Shown: piece by piece, positions 1-11,372 of the stretch
Layout: every line of letters begins with the position of its first letter
Numbering within the stretch: the first letter of the stretch is position 1
Source of the DNA: Glandiceps talaboti
Taxonomy: Eukaryota > Hemichordata > Enteropneusta > Spengelidae
Direction of reading: 5' to 3'
Assembly: GCF_964340395.1 (NCBI RefSeq)
Contig: NC_135553.1
Span: 18,693,501-18,757,500, forward strand
DNA length: 64,000 nucleotides
Position numbers and translations under genes: made by a program
Notes under the pieces: generated by a model
What the model was told of the DNA's origin: nothing
Seen by the model: only the letters and a program-made list of their open reading frames with translations
Databases searched by the model: none

Positions 1-819
1 TCTTACGCACCGATTCATTCGCCATTCTTTTATCAACAGACATGGCAACTAATGTATTTCTAAAGTATTAGAACTAAGTATGTGATCAATGTATCATTTA
101 TTTAGCTGAAACTTGAGGATACCCAAAGTAATACTCAAAACTGTACTGATCTAGTTAAAATAAGTTCAACAAATGTAAGGATTGTCATTATATATGAAAT
201 ATTTTTACCTGTAACAGTCCTAAGCTTTGGTAAGAAAACCAAGCACAGTAGAAGTAAATGTTTAACTTTCGCACAAGCCATATTTCCTGTTTAGACTCAA
301 ATCAACTCCGTTTGAAACTATCAGTGGTAGTCCAGACTATGCTTAACGTATTATGTGTACAAGAAATGCAATGTCATGTAATATAATCACTCTCTAATAA
401 CCATTAGGCTAATTAACACTCTCTCTCCTTACAACGCTACTTTCCCATTTAATTTTGTATTCGCATTGACAGGATAGGAGGTTACACATGACGAAAAGCT
501 ATAAAGAAGGTAAATAGAAACTGTTGCTGGGAGTGTCTTTGAACTAACTTAGGATTCGCAAAATGGTGCGTAAAGAGTGAAGGTGTATTCAATCAACCAA
601 ATAAATGATAGGTGTACACAGAAACGTTCATTATTGTCTTCACTGTTTGAGATAATGCCATTTACTCACATCAAAAGTCTCGTATGTACATAAAGTTAAA
701 GACAATAGATCGCTTATTTCTGAATTATGAAATAAAATGCTCTTCGGAATTCGTCCGATGGGATTTACATCTTTTTGTACCCAAGGTAGGCTAAACCAGG
801 AGATTGACGTATGGAAAAG

Positions 820-1345
820 ACCGTATCAGCCTGATACTGTATTTCGTCCGGACCCGCCGCTTTAGGTGCATTTACACTCGCAAAACATTTACGTATATCA
901 GACTCGGTGATAGTAAAGATAAGTCTTCTTGGTCAATTGCAAGGCGTAAAGAGGGTTCCAAGTTTTTGTCAAAGCAAAGCATAGAAATGGTTTAGACGAC
1001 CATGAAGTTAAACATCGCTCTCGACTATTGTATTTGATTTGCCTTTGATGGATATGTAACTGCATCTAACCCGTGCCACAAACATCGCAAGTCTTTTTCG
1101 TTGAACTGTTCTTCAAGCACATCATTGTATAGCCGATTGTATTGATTAATTCATATCGTGCCTTTCTGTACATAGATGCATTGTCCGCCTTGATGGCTTC
1201 AGAGTTGTCTTTTGATTTTAAACGAACATCTCTTTTGAACCATGGTTTCTCATTTGGATAACTAAGAGCCAACTTTAAATTATATGAATGCAAGATTCTA
1301 AGCAAAAGTTTAATGTAATATTTTACCATATATCTACTCATTGAG
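820..1345 (-). pseudogene. Decayed non-LTR retrotransposon (jockey/CR1-like) fragment in A1
   Basis: Read on the minus strand across shifting frames, pieces match the endonuclease-to-reverse-transcriptase linker typical of jockey/CR1-type elements. They are a KPWFKRDVRLK piece followed by MYRKARYEL near 1165-1250, then EQFNEKDLRCLWHGLDAVTY near 1050-1115, then VNAPKAAGPDEI near 840-873. The KAAGPD stretch is a hallmark of the start of the reverse-transcriptase domain. Frameshifts and stops separate the pieces, so nothing is functional. The one continuous piece is 1066-1341 (91 codons). Family assignment rests on motif recognition only. Confidence 0.6.
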
Positions 1346-1444
1346 ATCTATAGACGATTATTTAAATACTGACACGGTTAACACAGGGCAGCCTTCGAGA
1401 CACATAACAGAATCGTCACACCAGCACTGAGCTGATCTACTAAG

Positions 1445-1446
<2 letters not shown>

Positions 1447-1529
<83 letters not shown>
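1447..1529. repeat. (AATC)n microsatellite
   Basis: About twenty perfect tetranucleotide copies inside unit A1. The same locus in A2 (5579-5642) has about sixteen, so the array has changed length since the duplication. Confidence 0.97.
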
Positions 1530-1530
<1 letters not shown>

Positions 1531-2040
1531 AATTGTCGTATACCGTCCGAGCCGATACTATTTACATTCTTATTCAGTAATGAATATTAAACACATACAA
1601 TTGATGAATGTGTACATCTCAGCACTTTTTTAATGATTGAGTATATCATTTTCACATACACTTCTGTATATTGTCACAATGATGTATTACAATTCAGTGC
1701 AGCGACATATGTTTTTCCACAAATTAAATTACCCCATCAATACAACGACTACAATGCATCTACTCACACCCCAACCATAGAAATCAAATGGTCCCACATG
1801 ACAAACAAGCTTGCGATAACAGATAACAAAGTTTGTGCCAAATGTTGAAAAATACCAGGTGTTTTTGAGAATGAGATTAAAGTTCATATGTTCATACACT
1901 TTCGTGGAAAAATGTGGGTTTTTTACTCTAGGTCTTTGTGTTATATATTGTCTAGAAACATGTGATCCTTCTTAACTAATGCGTTATAAATTACGTTTGT
2001 TGGTCTAGGGATTTGCAAGGCAGTAAAGATGTACATATTC

Positions 2041-2061
2041 TAATTAATTAATTAATTAATT
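2041..2061. repeat. Short (AATT)n array, unexpanded allele in A1
   Basis: About five AATT copies. The paralogous site in A2 (6155-6232) has about twenty, a clear expansion in one duplicate. Confidence 0.95.
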
Positions 2062-3695
2062 ACCATAACACCTCAAAAAGAGGCCCGGAAAATGCTCCAG
2101 ACCTTTTGAATGTTATCATGTTGACGCACTGAAAATGTACGATTTTTGATAATCTAATAATTTTCGATGTGTGTACTTCTATCAATTATTAAATTAATTC
2201 ACATCCCATGGGGTTTGAGCACATCTTGCTCTACTATCAGAATATATCGTTGCCTGTCGTCATTGGTTGTGTGTTTATACTACTATAAGACATTATGATA
2301 TCACAGATTAGGTTTAGGATGATTGTTATATACATCTAAACACTGCGTAGGTGATATTTATAATTCTCAGGCAAATTTTGTAGATCGACGTGACGCGCTT
2401 TAAATATTTCGAGGGAATTCATTTTAGTCTTGTGGTTCATAGTTTTTTTTTCTTCTGGAGATATGGTTTGACATCTTTAGTATTGGATGAATCCTTGTCA
2501 GACCGTATGGGTTGTTGGTATCTCTACATGTGTCACCAGTGTTCATTCGCATCAGTGCCGCTACTCTTTTTGTTAATCTAATGCTGTAGTGACTCTTCAG
2601 TTAGCTACACACTACAATCATTCAAAGTTACTCTTGTACCGGATCACACAAACACTCAGGAATAGGAACAGACATAAATGTATGGTTTGCCAGTTAAGAG
2701 ATGGTTACTTGTTTCCTTCTCTCCTTCTACTGGCCTTTTTATTGTCCAAACTCTTACTTTAACAAAAAAATGTCTACTTTTCTATTATTATCAAACAATT
2801 ATGATGTCATAATATGTGATTGGATTTACGTAAACGATGAAGTCATCGGTGATTTGTAACTTAAAATGAGATCGTCAGCTAAATTCTAATTTATCATATG
2901 CACTACAACCATATGCTCTGTGGAAAAGCAATCAGATCATTTTCACACTCAACTGATCACAATATGTCAATGCCAAGTTTAATTTACTCGTCAGCCAGGG
3001 TTAATACTTTTAGTCTGGTAGCACAATTTTAAAAGTGAATTTAATATATTTGTAGACAAAGGAAAAAATTGGCGAAATAAATAAATATTGAAATGTTGGT
3101 CCGTGACATTGGATACGATTGACTATTCGCTGGTGATCGGGTACGACTGGGTGCATAATTACTTTGAGAGATTGTCTGTGTATGGTCTATTTTTGTCGTC
3201 GATTTATGGTTCAGAAGCTCGACACTGGTAGAGTCATCGCCAGGGGAAAGAAGGGTCTAAACATATTATCTTGACAATAAAACTTAGCTAATATAATTCA
3301 TAAAGCATTCGTTTGTGATCCTTGTCATTTCAGCCCTTTATCCACCATATTTTTAAAAATTTGAAATTTCATATCTTTCGAATTGTTTCCAACAAACCAC
3401 AGAAAGTATCCACTGTAATAAATCCTATTTAGATGTATATTGTTGACGGATTCAACTTGACGAAATCGTCGTCTGTATTGCTTACTTTCCTTTTTAACAA
3501 CGGAATAAAATCAATTCAACCAGAAAGCATCATCTTGGTCAATATTGTTAAGTACCAACTGTTATTGCCGTTGGTGGCGTTATTGTCGTTGCGTTTGAAG
3601 TTGCAAATCATCATTGGAATCACTAGGTACTAGAAAAGCATTTTTTCTTACTCAAGAGTTCTGATGGAAATGTATAACATATGATAAGATGTCGC

Positions 3696-4123
3696 GCAGA
3701 TTTGTAAAATGTGACACCCCCATGAATTTTCCGGAGGCTCCCTTAGCCTACATATGCACAAATAATGAATCATCATTGAGGGTTTGGGTCATCAATAGAA
3801 CGCTTACGTTAAGAAGGACAATGCACTCAGTTTTATCTACTGCATCGTATAATTTAGCATAGGAAATAGAGCGGAGCGCGTCACAACAGCTATGTCACAA
3901 TCAACTTTCCTTTGAATGTACAATATTATTTCAGCTAATTGAATACAACAAATTACACAATTTATTTAGCTTCCACTCTCCTATAACTACTTCTACAAGA
4001 TAGGCAAGTTTCAACCTCTTTTTTTATACCACACCACCTGTTCAACCCACAAAAATTGGTCCGAAAAATGCTCTAGACTTTTTGAACGTTATGAATTTGG
4101 GGCAGTGAACATGTATTTTTTTT
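3696..4123. repeat. Spacer between A1 and A2 with a TIR-element end
   Basis: Not part of the A duplication. 3696-4000 matches about 8407-8690 and 12845-13120 within unit B. It begins with the right end of the TTA-flanked TIR family (GGAGGCTCCC followed by TTA near 3734-3745; compare the intact element at 42649-43351). A T-rich tract precedes A2. No gene is visible. Confidence 0.7.
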
Positions 4124-4952
4124 TCTTACGCACCGATTCATTCGCCATTCTTTTATCAACAGACATGGCAACTAATGTATTTCTAAAGTATTAAAACTAA
4201 GTATGCGATCAATGTATCATTTATTTAGCTGAAAATTGAGGATACCCAAAGTAATACTCAAAACTGTACTGATCTCGTTAAAATAAGTTCAACAAATGTA
4301 AGGATTGTCATTATAGTAAAATATATATGAAATATTTTTACCTGTAACAGTCCTAAGCTTTGGTAAGAAAACCAAGCACAGTAGAAGTAAATGTTTAACT
4401 TTCGCACAAGCCATATTTCCTGTTTAGACTCAAATCAACTCCGTTTGAAACTATCAGTGGTAGTTCAGACTATGCTTAACGTATTATGTGTACAAGAAAT
4501 GCAATGTCATGTAATATAATCACTCTCTAATAACCATTAGGCTAATTAACACTCTCTCTCCTTACAACGCTACTTTCCCATTTAATTTTGTATTCGCATT
4601 GACAGGATAGGAGGTTACACATGACGAAAAGCTATAAAGAAGGTAAATAGAAACTGTTGCTGGGAGTGTCTTTGAACTAACTTAGGATTCGCAAAATGGT
4701 GCGTAAAGGGTGAAGGTGTATTCAATCAACCAAATAAATGATAGGTGTACACAGAAACGTTCATTATTGTCTTCACTGTTTGAGATAATGCCATTTACTC
4801 ACATCAAAAGTCTCGTATGTACATAAAGTTAAAGACAATAGATCGCTTATTTCTGAATTATGAAATAAAATGCTCTTCGGAATTCGTCCGATGGGATTTA
4901 CATCTTTTTGTACCCAAGGTAGGCTAAACCAGGAGATTGACGTATGGAAAAG

Positions 4953-5477
4953 ACCGCATCAGCCTGAGACTGTATTTCGTCCGGACCCGCCGCTTTAGGT
5001 GCATTTACGCTCGCAAAATATTTACGTATATCAGACTCGGTGATAGCAAAGATAAGTCTTCTTGGTCAATTGCAAGGCGTAAAGAGGGTTCCAAGATTTT
5101 GTCAAAGCAAAGCATAGAAATGGTTTAGACGACCATGAAGTTAAACATCGCTCTCGACTATTGTATTTGATTTGCTTTTGATGGATATGTAACTGCATCT
5201 AACCCTAGCGACAAACGTCGCAAGTCTTTTTCGTTGAACTGTTCTTCAAGCACATCATTGTATAGCCGATTGTATTGATTAATTCATACCGTGCCTTTCT
5301 GTACATAGATGCATTGTCCGCCTTGATGGCTTCAGAGTTGTCTTTTGATTTTAAACGAACATCTCTTTTGAACCATGGTTTCTCATTTGGATAACTAAGA
5401 GCCAACTTTAAATTATATGAATGCAAGATTCTAAGCAAAAGTTTAATGTAATCTTTTACCATATATCTACTCATTGA
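4953..5477 (-). pseudogene. Decayed non-LTR retrotransposon fragment in A2
   Basis: Same remnant as at 820-1345: KPWFKRDVRLK followed by MYRKARYEL near 5300-5390, and the APKAAGPDE piece near 4975-5010 on the minus strand. The longest continuous frame is 5205-5474 (89 codons), ending in a stop after a frameshifted segment. Confidence 0.6.
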
Positions 5478-5576
5478 GATCTATAGACGATTCTTTAAAT
5501 ACTGACACGGTTAACACAGGGCAGCCTTCGAGACACATAACAGACTCGTCACACCAGGACTGAGCTGATCTACTAA

Positions 5577-5578
<2 letters not shown>

Positions 5579-5642
<64 letters not shown>
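5579..5642. repeat. (AATC)n microsatellite in A2
   Basis: About sixteen perfect copies at the position paralogous to 1447-1529. Confidence 0.97.
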
Positions 5643-5643
<1 letters not shown>

Positions 5644-6154
5644 AATTGTCGTATGCCGTCCGAGCCGATACTATTTACATACTTATTCAGTAATGAATAT
5701 TAAACACATACAATTGATGAATGTGTGCATCTCAGCACTTTTTTAATGATTGAGTATATCATTTTCACATACACTTCTGTATATTGTCACAATGATGTAT
5801 TACAATTCAGTGCAGCGACATATGTTTTTCCACAAATTAAATTACCCCATCAATACAACGACTACAATGCATCTACTCACACCCCAACCATAGAAATCAA
5901 ATGGTCCCACATGACAAACAAGCTTGCGATAACAGATAACAAAGTTTGTGCCAAATGTTGAAAAATACCAGGTGTTTTTGAGAATGAGATTGAAGTTCAT
6001 ATGTTCATACACTTTCGTGGTAAAATGTGGGTTTTTTACTCTAGGTCTTTGTGTTAAATATTGTCTAGAAACATGTGAAACCTTCTTAACTAATGCGTTA
6101 TAAATTACGTTTGTTGGTCTAGTGATTTGCAAGGCAGTAAAGATGTACATATTC

Positions 6155-6232
6155 TAATTAATTAATTAATTAATTAATTAATTAATTAATTAATTAATTA
6201 ATTAATTAATTAATTAATTAATTAATTAATTA
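6155..6232. repeat. Expanded (AATT)n microsatellite in A2
   Basis: About twenty perfect AATT copies; the A1 allele has about five. AATT is self-complementary, so the array can form a cruciform or hairpin. Confidence 0.97.
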
Positions 6233-7704
6233 CCATAACACCTCAAAAAGAGGCCCGGAAAATGCTCCAGACCTTTTGAATGTTATCATGTTGACGCACT
6301 GAAAATGTACGATTTTTGATAATCTAATAATTTTCGATGTGTGTACTTCTATTAATTATTAAATTAATTCACACCCCATGGGGTTTGAGCACATCTTGCT
6401 CTACTATCAGAATATATCGTTGATAGGCCTGTCGTTATTGGTTGTGTGTTTATACTACTATAAGACATTATGATATCACAGATGAGGTTTGGGGTGATTG
6501 TTATATACATCTAAACACTGCGTAGGTCATATTTACAATTCTCAGGCAAATTTTGTAGATCGACGTGACGCGCTTTAAATATTTCGAGGGGATTCATTTT
6601 AGTCTTGTGGTTCATAGTTTTTCTTCTTCTGGAGATATGTTTTGACATCTTTAGTATTGGATGAATCCTTGTCAGACCGTATGGGTTGTTGGTATCTCTA
6701 CATGTGTCACCAGTGTTCATTCGAATCAGTGCCGCTATTCTTTTTGTTAATCTAATGCTGTAGTGAATGTTCAGTTAGCTACACACTACAATCATTCAGA
6801 GTTACTCTTGTACCGGATCACACAAACACTCAGGAATAGGAACAGACATAAATGTATGGTTTGCCAGTTAAGAGATGGTTACTTGTTTCCTTCTCTCCTT
6901 CTACTGGCCTTTTTATTGTCTAAACTCTTACTTTAACAAAAAAAATGTCTACTTTTCTATTATTATCAAACAATTATGATGTCATAATATGTGATTGGAT
7001 TTACGTAAACGCTGAAGTCATCGGTGATAATTAACTTAAAATGAGATCGTCAGCTAAATTCTAATTTATCATATGCACTACAACCATATGCTCTGTGGAA
7101 AAGCAATCAGATCATTTTCACACTCAACTGATCACAATATGTCAATGCCAAGTTTAATTTACTCGTCAGCCAGGGTTAATACTTTTAGTCTGGTAGCACA
7201 ATTTTAAAAGTGAATTTAGTATATTTGTAGACAAAGGAACAAAATTGGCGAAATAAATAAATATTGAAATGTTGATCCGTGACATTAGATACGATTGATC
7301 GGGTACGACTGGGTGCATAATTACGTAGAGAGTTTGTCAGTGCATGGTCTATTTTTGTCGTCGATTTTTGAAATTTCATATCTTTCGAATTGTTTCCAAC
7401 AAACCACAGAAAGTATCCACTGTAATAAATCCTGTTTAGATGTATATTGTTGACGGATTCAACTTGACGAAATCGTCGTCTCTTTGGGCCATGTGTATTA
7501 CTTACTTTCCTTTTTAACAATGGAATAAAATCAATTCAACTAGAAAGCATCATCTTGGTCAATATTGTTAAGTACCAACTGTTATCATTGGTGGCGTTAT
7601 TGTCGTTGCGTTGGAAGTTGGAAATCATCATTGGAATCACTAGGTACTAGAAAAGCATTTTTTCTTACTCAAGAGTTCTGATGGAAATGTATAACATATG
7701 ATAA

Positions 7705-7775
7705 GATGTCGCGCAGGTTAGTTACTGTTGTGGATTTTAAGGCTATGGGTTCAATCCCCATCTTCTCTTTTTGGA
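7705..7775 (+). repeat. tRNA-like relic (possible SINE head)
   Basis: A T-arm-like hairpin, ATGGG-TTCAATC-CCCAT, includes a B-box match (GGTTCAATCC). It is preceded by a shortened D-arm/anticodon-like stretch (GGTTAGTTACTG, then GGATTTTAAGG) and followed by a T run. It is too short and mis-spaced for a functional tRNA, and no acceptor stem pairs. Best read as a decayed tRNA-derived repeat; it could be coincidence. Confidence 0.35.
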
Positions 7776-8017
7776 ATACTGAAACTATGTCCTTTTGTTT
7801 ATACCCACATGGTCGTACTGCTCTCACACTTTAGCCATTTTCGTTCTCATCCTACAAAATCGATTTTACTTTTTATGGATATTTGCACCCCTAAATGAAA
7901 ATATTTTAAAAACAAACAAATGTGGTCAAATTGAGAAATAGAAGAATGTTCGGTATTAATAGTAAATGCATCACACTAAAATAAAATAAAGTGTCAACAA
8001 AAGAGCGATTTTTTTAA
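7776..8017. repeat. Dispersed repeat also present near 45.99-46.15 kb
   Basis: The stretch from the shared CGTTCTCATCCTACAAAATC through the following 150 bases resembles 45995-46145, diverged. No coding potential seen. It sits at the left edge of unit B. Confidence 0.5.
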
Positions 8018-10080
8018 AGCAGACGTTTTAACCAGAATTGGACTTGTCATTTTATTCAAATTCAAGTTATGCCATACTCAAGTTCATCTATGTTGAAAAG
8101 TTTGTCACACCATGTGCACATCACTATTGTTGTACTGATACTTATTTGAACTACGAACACACTATTCCTCTTAACTCCTGTGATTCCCACTCCTCTCCCC
8201 ACACAACGATGAACAATTGATTCACTGCATGGTTGTCAGTGATTTGATATATATGTAACAGTAAATCGGTGGCACTGATTGGCAGTAGTGGCACTGATAG
8301 ATGGGATGTGAAAATAATAAAATAAGGCAAAACTAGATAATACAATGAGCCAAGTAAAATGTACCCCTGCTCTAATTTAATTTTCTCAAATATGGCCCTC
8401 CCTCAAGAACAGATTTGTAAAATGTGACACCCCCATGACTATTTTCCGGAGGCTCCCTTAGCCTACATATATACATATAATGAATCAAGGTTGACGGTTA
8501 GGCTCATCGATAGAATGCTTCAGTTAAGAAGGACAATGCAGTTTATATAATACTGCATCGTATAATTTAGTATAGGAAATAGAACGATGCACGTCAGAAC
8601 GGCTATGTCAAAACTTTCCTTTTCATGCATAAAATTATTTCAGCTAATTAAATACAACTAAGACAATTTATTTAGCTTCCACTATGCCATAATTCACACC
8701 CAGTGTGCTTTTAGGACAAGTTTTAGCTTTATTATCAAACTTTATCGTTAGTATCCCTAGGTCTGTCGTTATTGGTTTTGCGTTTATACTACCATACGAC
8801 GTTATTATCAATACAGATTAGGTTTGGCAAGTGATTATGGCTACCATTTATGGTGATTTTTATCAATTAATACAAACAACTTTAATATTACTGTCAAGTT
8901 TAGAAGAAATAAGATATATAGAACAACACCAAAGAGTGCTCAAAATCAGTTTCGCATGTCTAACAAAAAATTAGGTGTCTGTTACAGTGGTGTAATTTAG
9001 CACTACTATAGCAGCTACAGTAACATCGCTCTGGTATATGCTAGGAAACATCAATAGGTGCCCATAACAACTGTGCATAATAGAAACTGCAATCTACGAA
9101 GTGGTACAATGGCAGTCTGAAGTCTCACGTGTGTTCATTCCAAACAGCCACCGCACCAATTTTTTTAAATGGCCACCGTGCGTATACTCTCTTCTTACGC
9201 ACCGATTCTTTCGCCATTCTTTTATCAACAGACATGGAAACTAATATATTTCTAAGTATCAAAACTAAGTATGTGATCAATGTATCATTTATTTAGCTGA
9301 AACTTGAGGATACCCAAAGTAATACTCAAAACTGTACTGATCTAGTTGAAATAAGTTCAAAATTTTAAGGAATGACATTATAGTAAAATATATATGAAAT
9401 ATTTTTACCTGTAACAGTCCTAAGCTTTGGTAAGAAAACCAAGCATATACGTAACGACTTTATGTTTCAAGCTGTGACGAACAACAGCATCTTAGGAGTG
9501 TAGTAAAGCTACCTTGTGTTGTCTGACAACAGAATGTTAATAGTGTAGTAAAGCTACTTTGTGTTGTCAGACATCAGAATCTTAGTAGGGGACCGGTCAG
9601 TTTCCCTATCGGGGGGGTTGTTGGATTCTACCATTAGGCCAACAAAAAGTCACAAGCCCCCTATCTGTAAAACCAAAAACAGGCTGATCCCCTCATCACT
9701 TAATTCGAACCCCCCCCCCCCCATATATAATATTCACATTACAGGTAGTTTTTGATCGTGAGTCAGTGTGTGAGTCAGACCTAGATTATATCCATTCAGG
9801 ATATTTTGGTAAATTTTCATTAAGAACTCTGATTTGAAGTCAAAAAACATTTAAACTTTGAACATACAGTGACATTCCATTACGTAACAACATAGGTCTT
9901 CGACATCTCAACATTGCTATTTCGGAATCGTTTGTACCAGGTACGATTGAACTGTCAACAAGTTTTAATATGACATGATGTGTTAATTTTAGAACTTCAT
10001 TATATGACTTCATTGTTTTGTAGAAGTATAATTATAATATTACACAATTATGTTATGGTCTTTGAGATATGAACTTGTAT
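8018..10080. repeat. Repeat unit B, copy 1
   Basis: Collinear with 12443-14525 at high identity, including the GCAGACGTTTTAACCAGA start, a TIR-element right end (GGAGGCTCCC near 8450-8460), a partial unit A start (9192-9446) and the left part of the GACCGGTCAG element. The copy distance is about 4.4 kb. Open frames 8038-8220, 8151-8345 and 9561-9755 are repeat-derived. Confidence 0.85.
9192..9446. repeat. Partial unit A (first ~255 bp) inside unit B1
   Basis: Starts with the same TCTTACGCACCGATT as A1 and A2 and runs through the AAGCTTTGGTAAGAAAACC stretch before diverging. It lacks the retrotransposon relic. Confidence 0.8.
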
Positions 10081-11372
10081 TACTAATATAGAGAAAGTGA
10101 TTGGATATTAGATCTCAGATGATGTCTTTCATAAGACTTAAGAATACGTCATACTCTAAGAATAGAGATTTATGTAAACTTTGAAATGTATTTAAGTTGG
10201 GTTTTTAGCCCATCTGGTGAAAAAAGGAGGCGGAGATTGGTCAGGTAATGAAATAAACCAAGTGGATAGCTTGGCGTTCGTTGAACCAGATATGAACGTT
10301 TCCGTGTGAGTTCTACTCAACACAATCCAAGTCGGTACGGTAACTCGTAGAAGAGATGGGCTGAGAAGAAACTGGTTGGCTGGCTAATTCATCGTTATAG
10401 TCTTAAATGGAACAGACTGACGATTGGAACAGCAGTGCGAGTGAGTACTTTCCCGTTTGAACATTACATATCGATAAACTGCACAGTAAGCTGGTCAACA
10501 ACGTTTCACTTGTCGGTCTTGTAAATACTTTATAAGATCGTGGAAATGTTTGCTCTTAAAGCCAATTTTAGGCTATTCAGACACTTTCAAGCAGTGACCT
10601 CCGAGCTTTAGAAGACAGCACCATCAAGTATCAGAAACTATTCTTTATAACTTACGTAGGGTTGAAATATGTTCTTAAAAAGTAAAAACGACATCATTAT
10701 AGTAAAGGTCAGCACATTTAATGGTAGTATCATTGTAGAGGAGATTAGGAGTTTTCAGGCAATTTTAGACTATCTTGGCAAATATTTCACATCTTTAAAA
10801 GACAATATCATCTCAAATTAGGATAGGGTCAAAATATTTCAGAAACGTTTAATACCATTATGACAGTGAAAAGGTCGGTGTATCTGATTGTTGGTTGAAT
10901 GCATGAGTGACCTGTGGGGTGAGCGAGTCCTAAGGGTTTTCCCCCTGGCAGATCTGGAGGTTTTTGTTTCTATCAAGGCAATTTTAGGTTATTCATATCT
11001 TTTGGGGTAATATTTCAAAGCTTCGAAAAGTAAAGTCACTGGCAAATTCAAAAGATAACTTTAGGTGGTCACACCAAGTGTATAATAGTGTATAATATGT
11101 ATGTGTATAGTTATGTTTGAACTCTTATGTGAAGTAAAATTAGAAACAGGGACAAGAACAAATATATACATGTACCACAGTTCAGACAAGGCTTTATGCA
11201 GTTGTAGAAAATGATTTTTTTCTTACATCACAATCCAAAACACAATGACCCCCCCCCCCCATCCACAATTTTCAAAAAGGCATGACCCCTACTGCTTTTT
11301 TCAAAAATAGGGTGACACCCCCCCCTACCAATTCACCGCCAACTCCACCCGGCCGAAGAAACTGACCGGTCC
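9588..11372. mobile_element. TA-flanked TIR element, about 1.8 kb, non-autonomous
   Basis: The left end GGGGACCGGTCAGTTTC (9588-9604) is mirrored at the right by GAAACTGACCGGTCCC (about 11357-11372). Both ends abut TA, which fits a Tc1/mariner-type target duplication. No transposase frame exists inside. Poly-C tracts and degenerate CCCTAA repeats sit at or near the ends. The left half was copied with unit B (14013 onward, GGGGACTGGTCAG), so insertion preceded that duplication. Superfamily is inferred from the TA only. Confidence 0.6.

Larger units (their letters stand above)
1..3695. repeat. Repeat unit A, copy 1 (A1), cut by window edge
   Basis: Nearly collinear with 4124-7715, with only scattered substitutions over about 3.6 kb, so this is a recent tandem duplication with a period of about 4.1 kb. 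Both copies share a decayed non-LTR retrotransposon stretch (about 820-1345 here), an (AATC)n array at 1447-1529 and an (AATT)n array at 2041-2061. A1 keeps about 155 bp (around 3210-3365) that A2 has lost. Short open frames such as 804-995 or 1633-1848 recur because the repeat recurs; none resembles a known protein. The left border is the window edge, so the unit may extend further. Confidence 0.9.
4124..7715. repeat. Repeat unit A, copy 2 (A2)
   Basis: Tandem partner of A1. Homology stops abruptly after the shared ATAAGATGTCGCGCAG at about 7700-7715. Relative to A1 it carries an expanded (AATT)n, a shorter (AATC)n and a deletion of about 155 bp near 7300-7370. Open frames at 5205-5474, 5842-6150 and 7185-7520 are repeat-derived and look like no known protein. 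Confidence 0.9.

Noticed and set aside
1633-1848. 71-codon frame repeated at 5725-5961 and 17089-17412
   Set aside because: Recurs only because repeat unit A recurs; diverges without sign of protein-level constraint that I can see.
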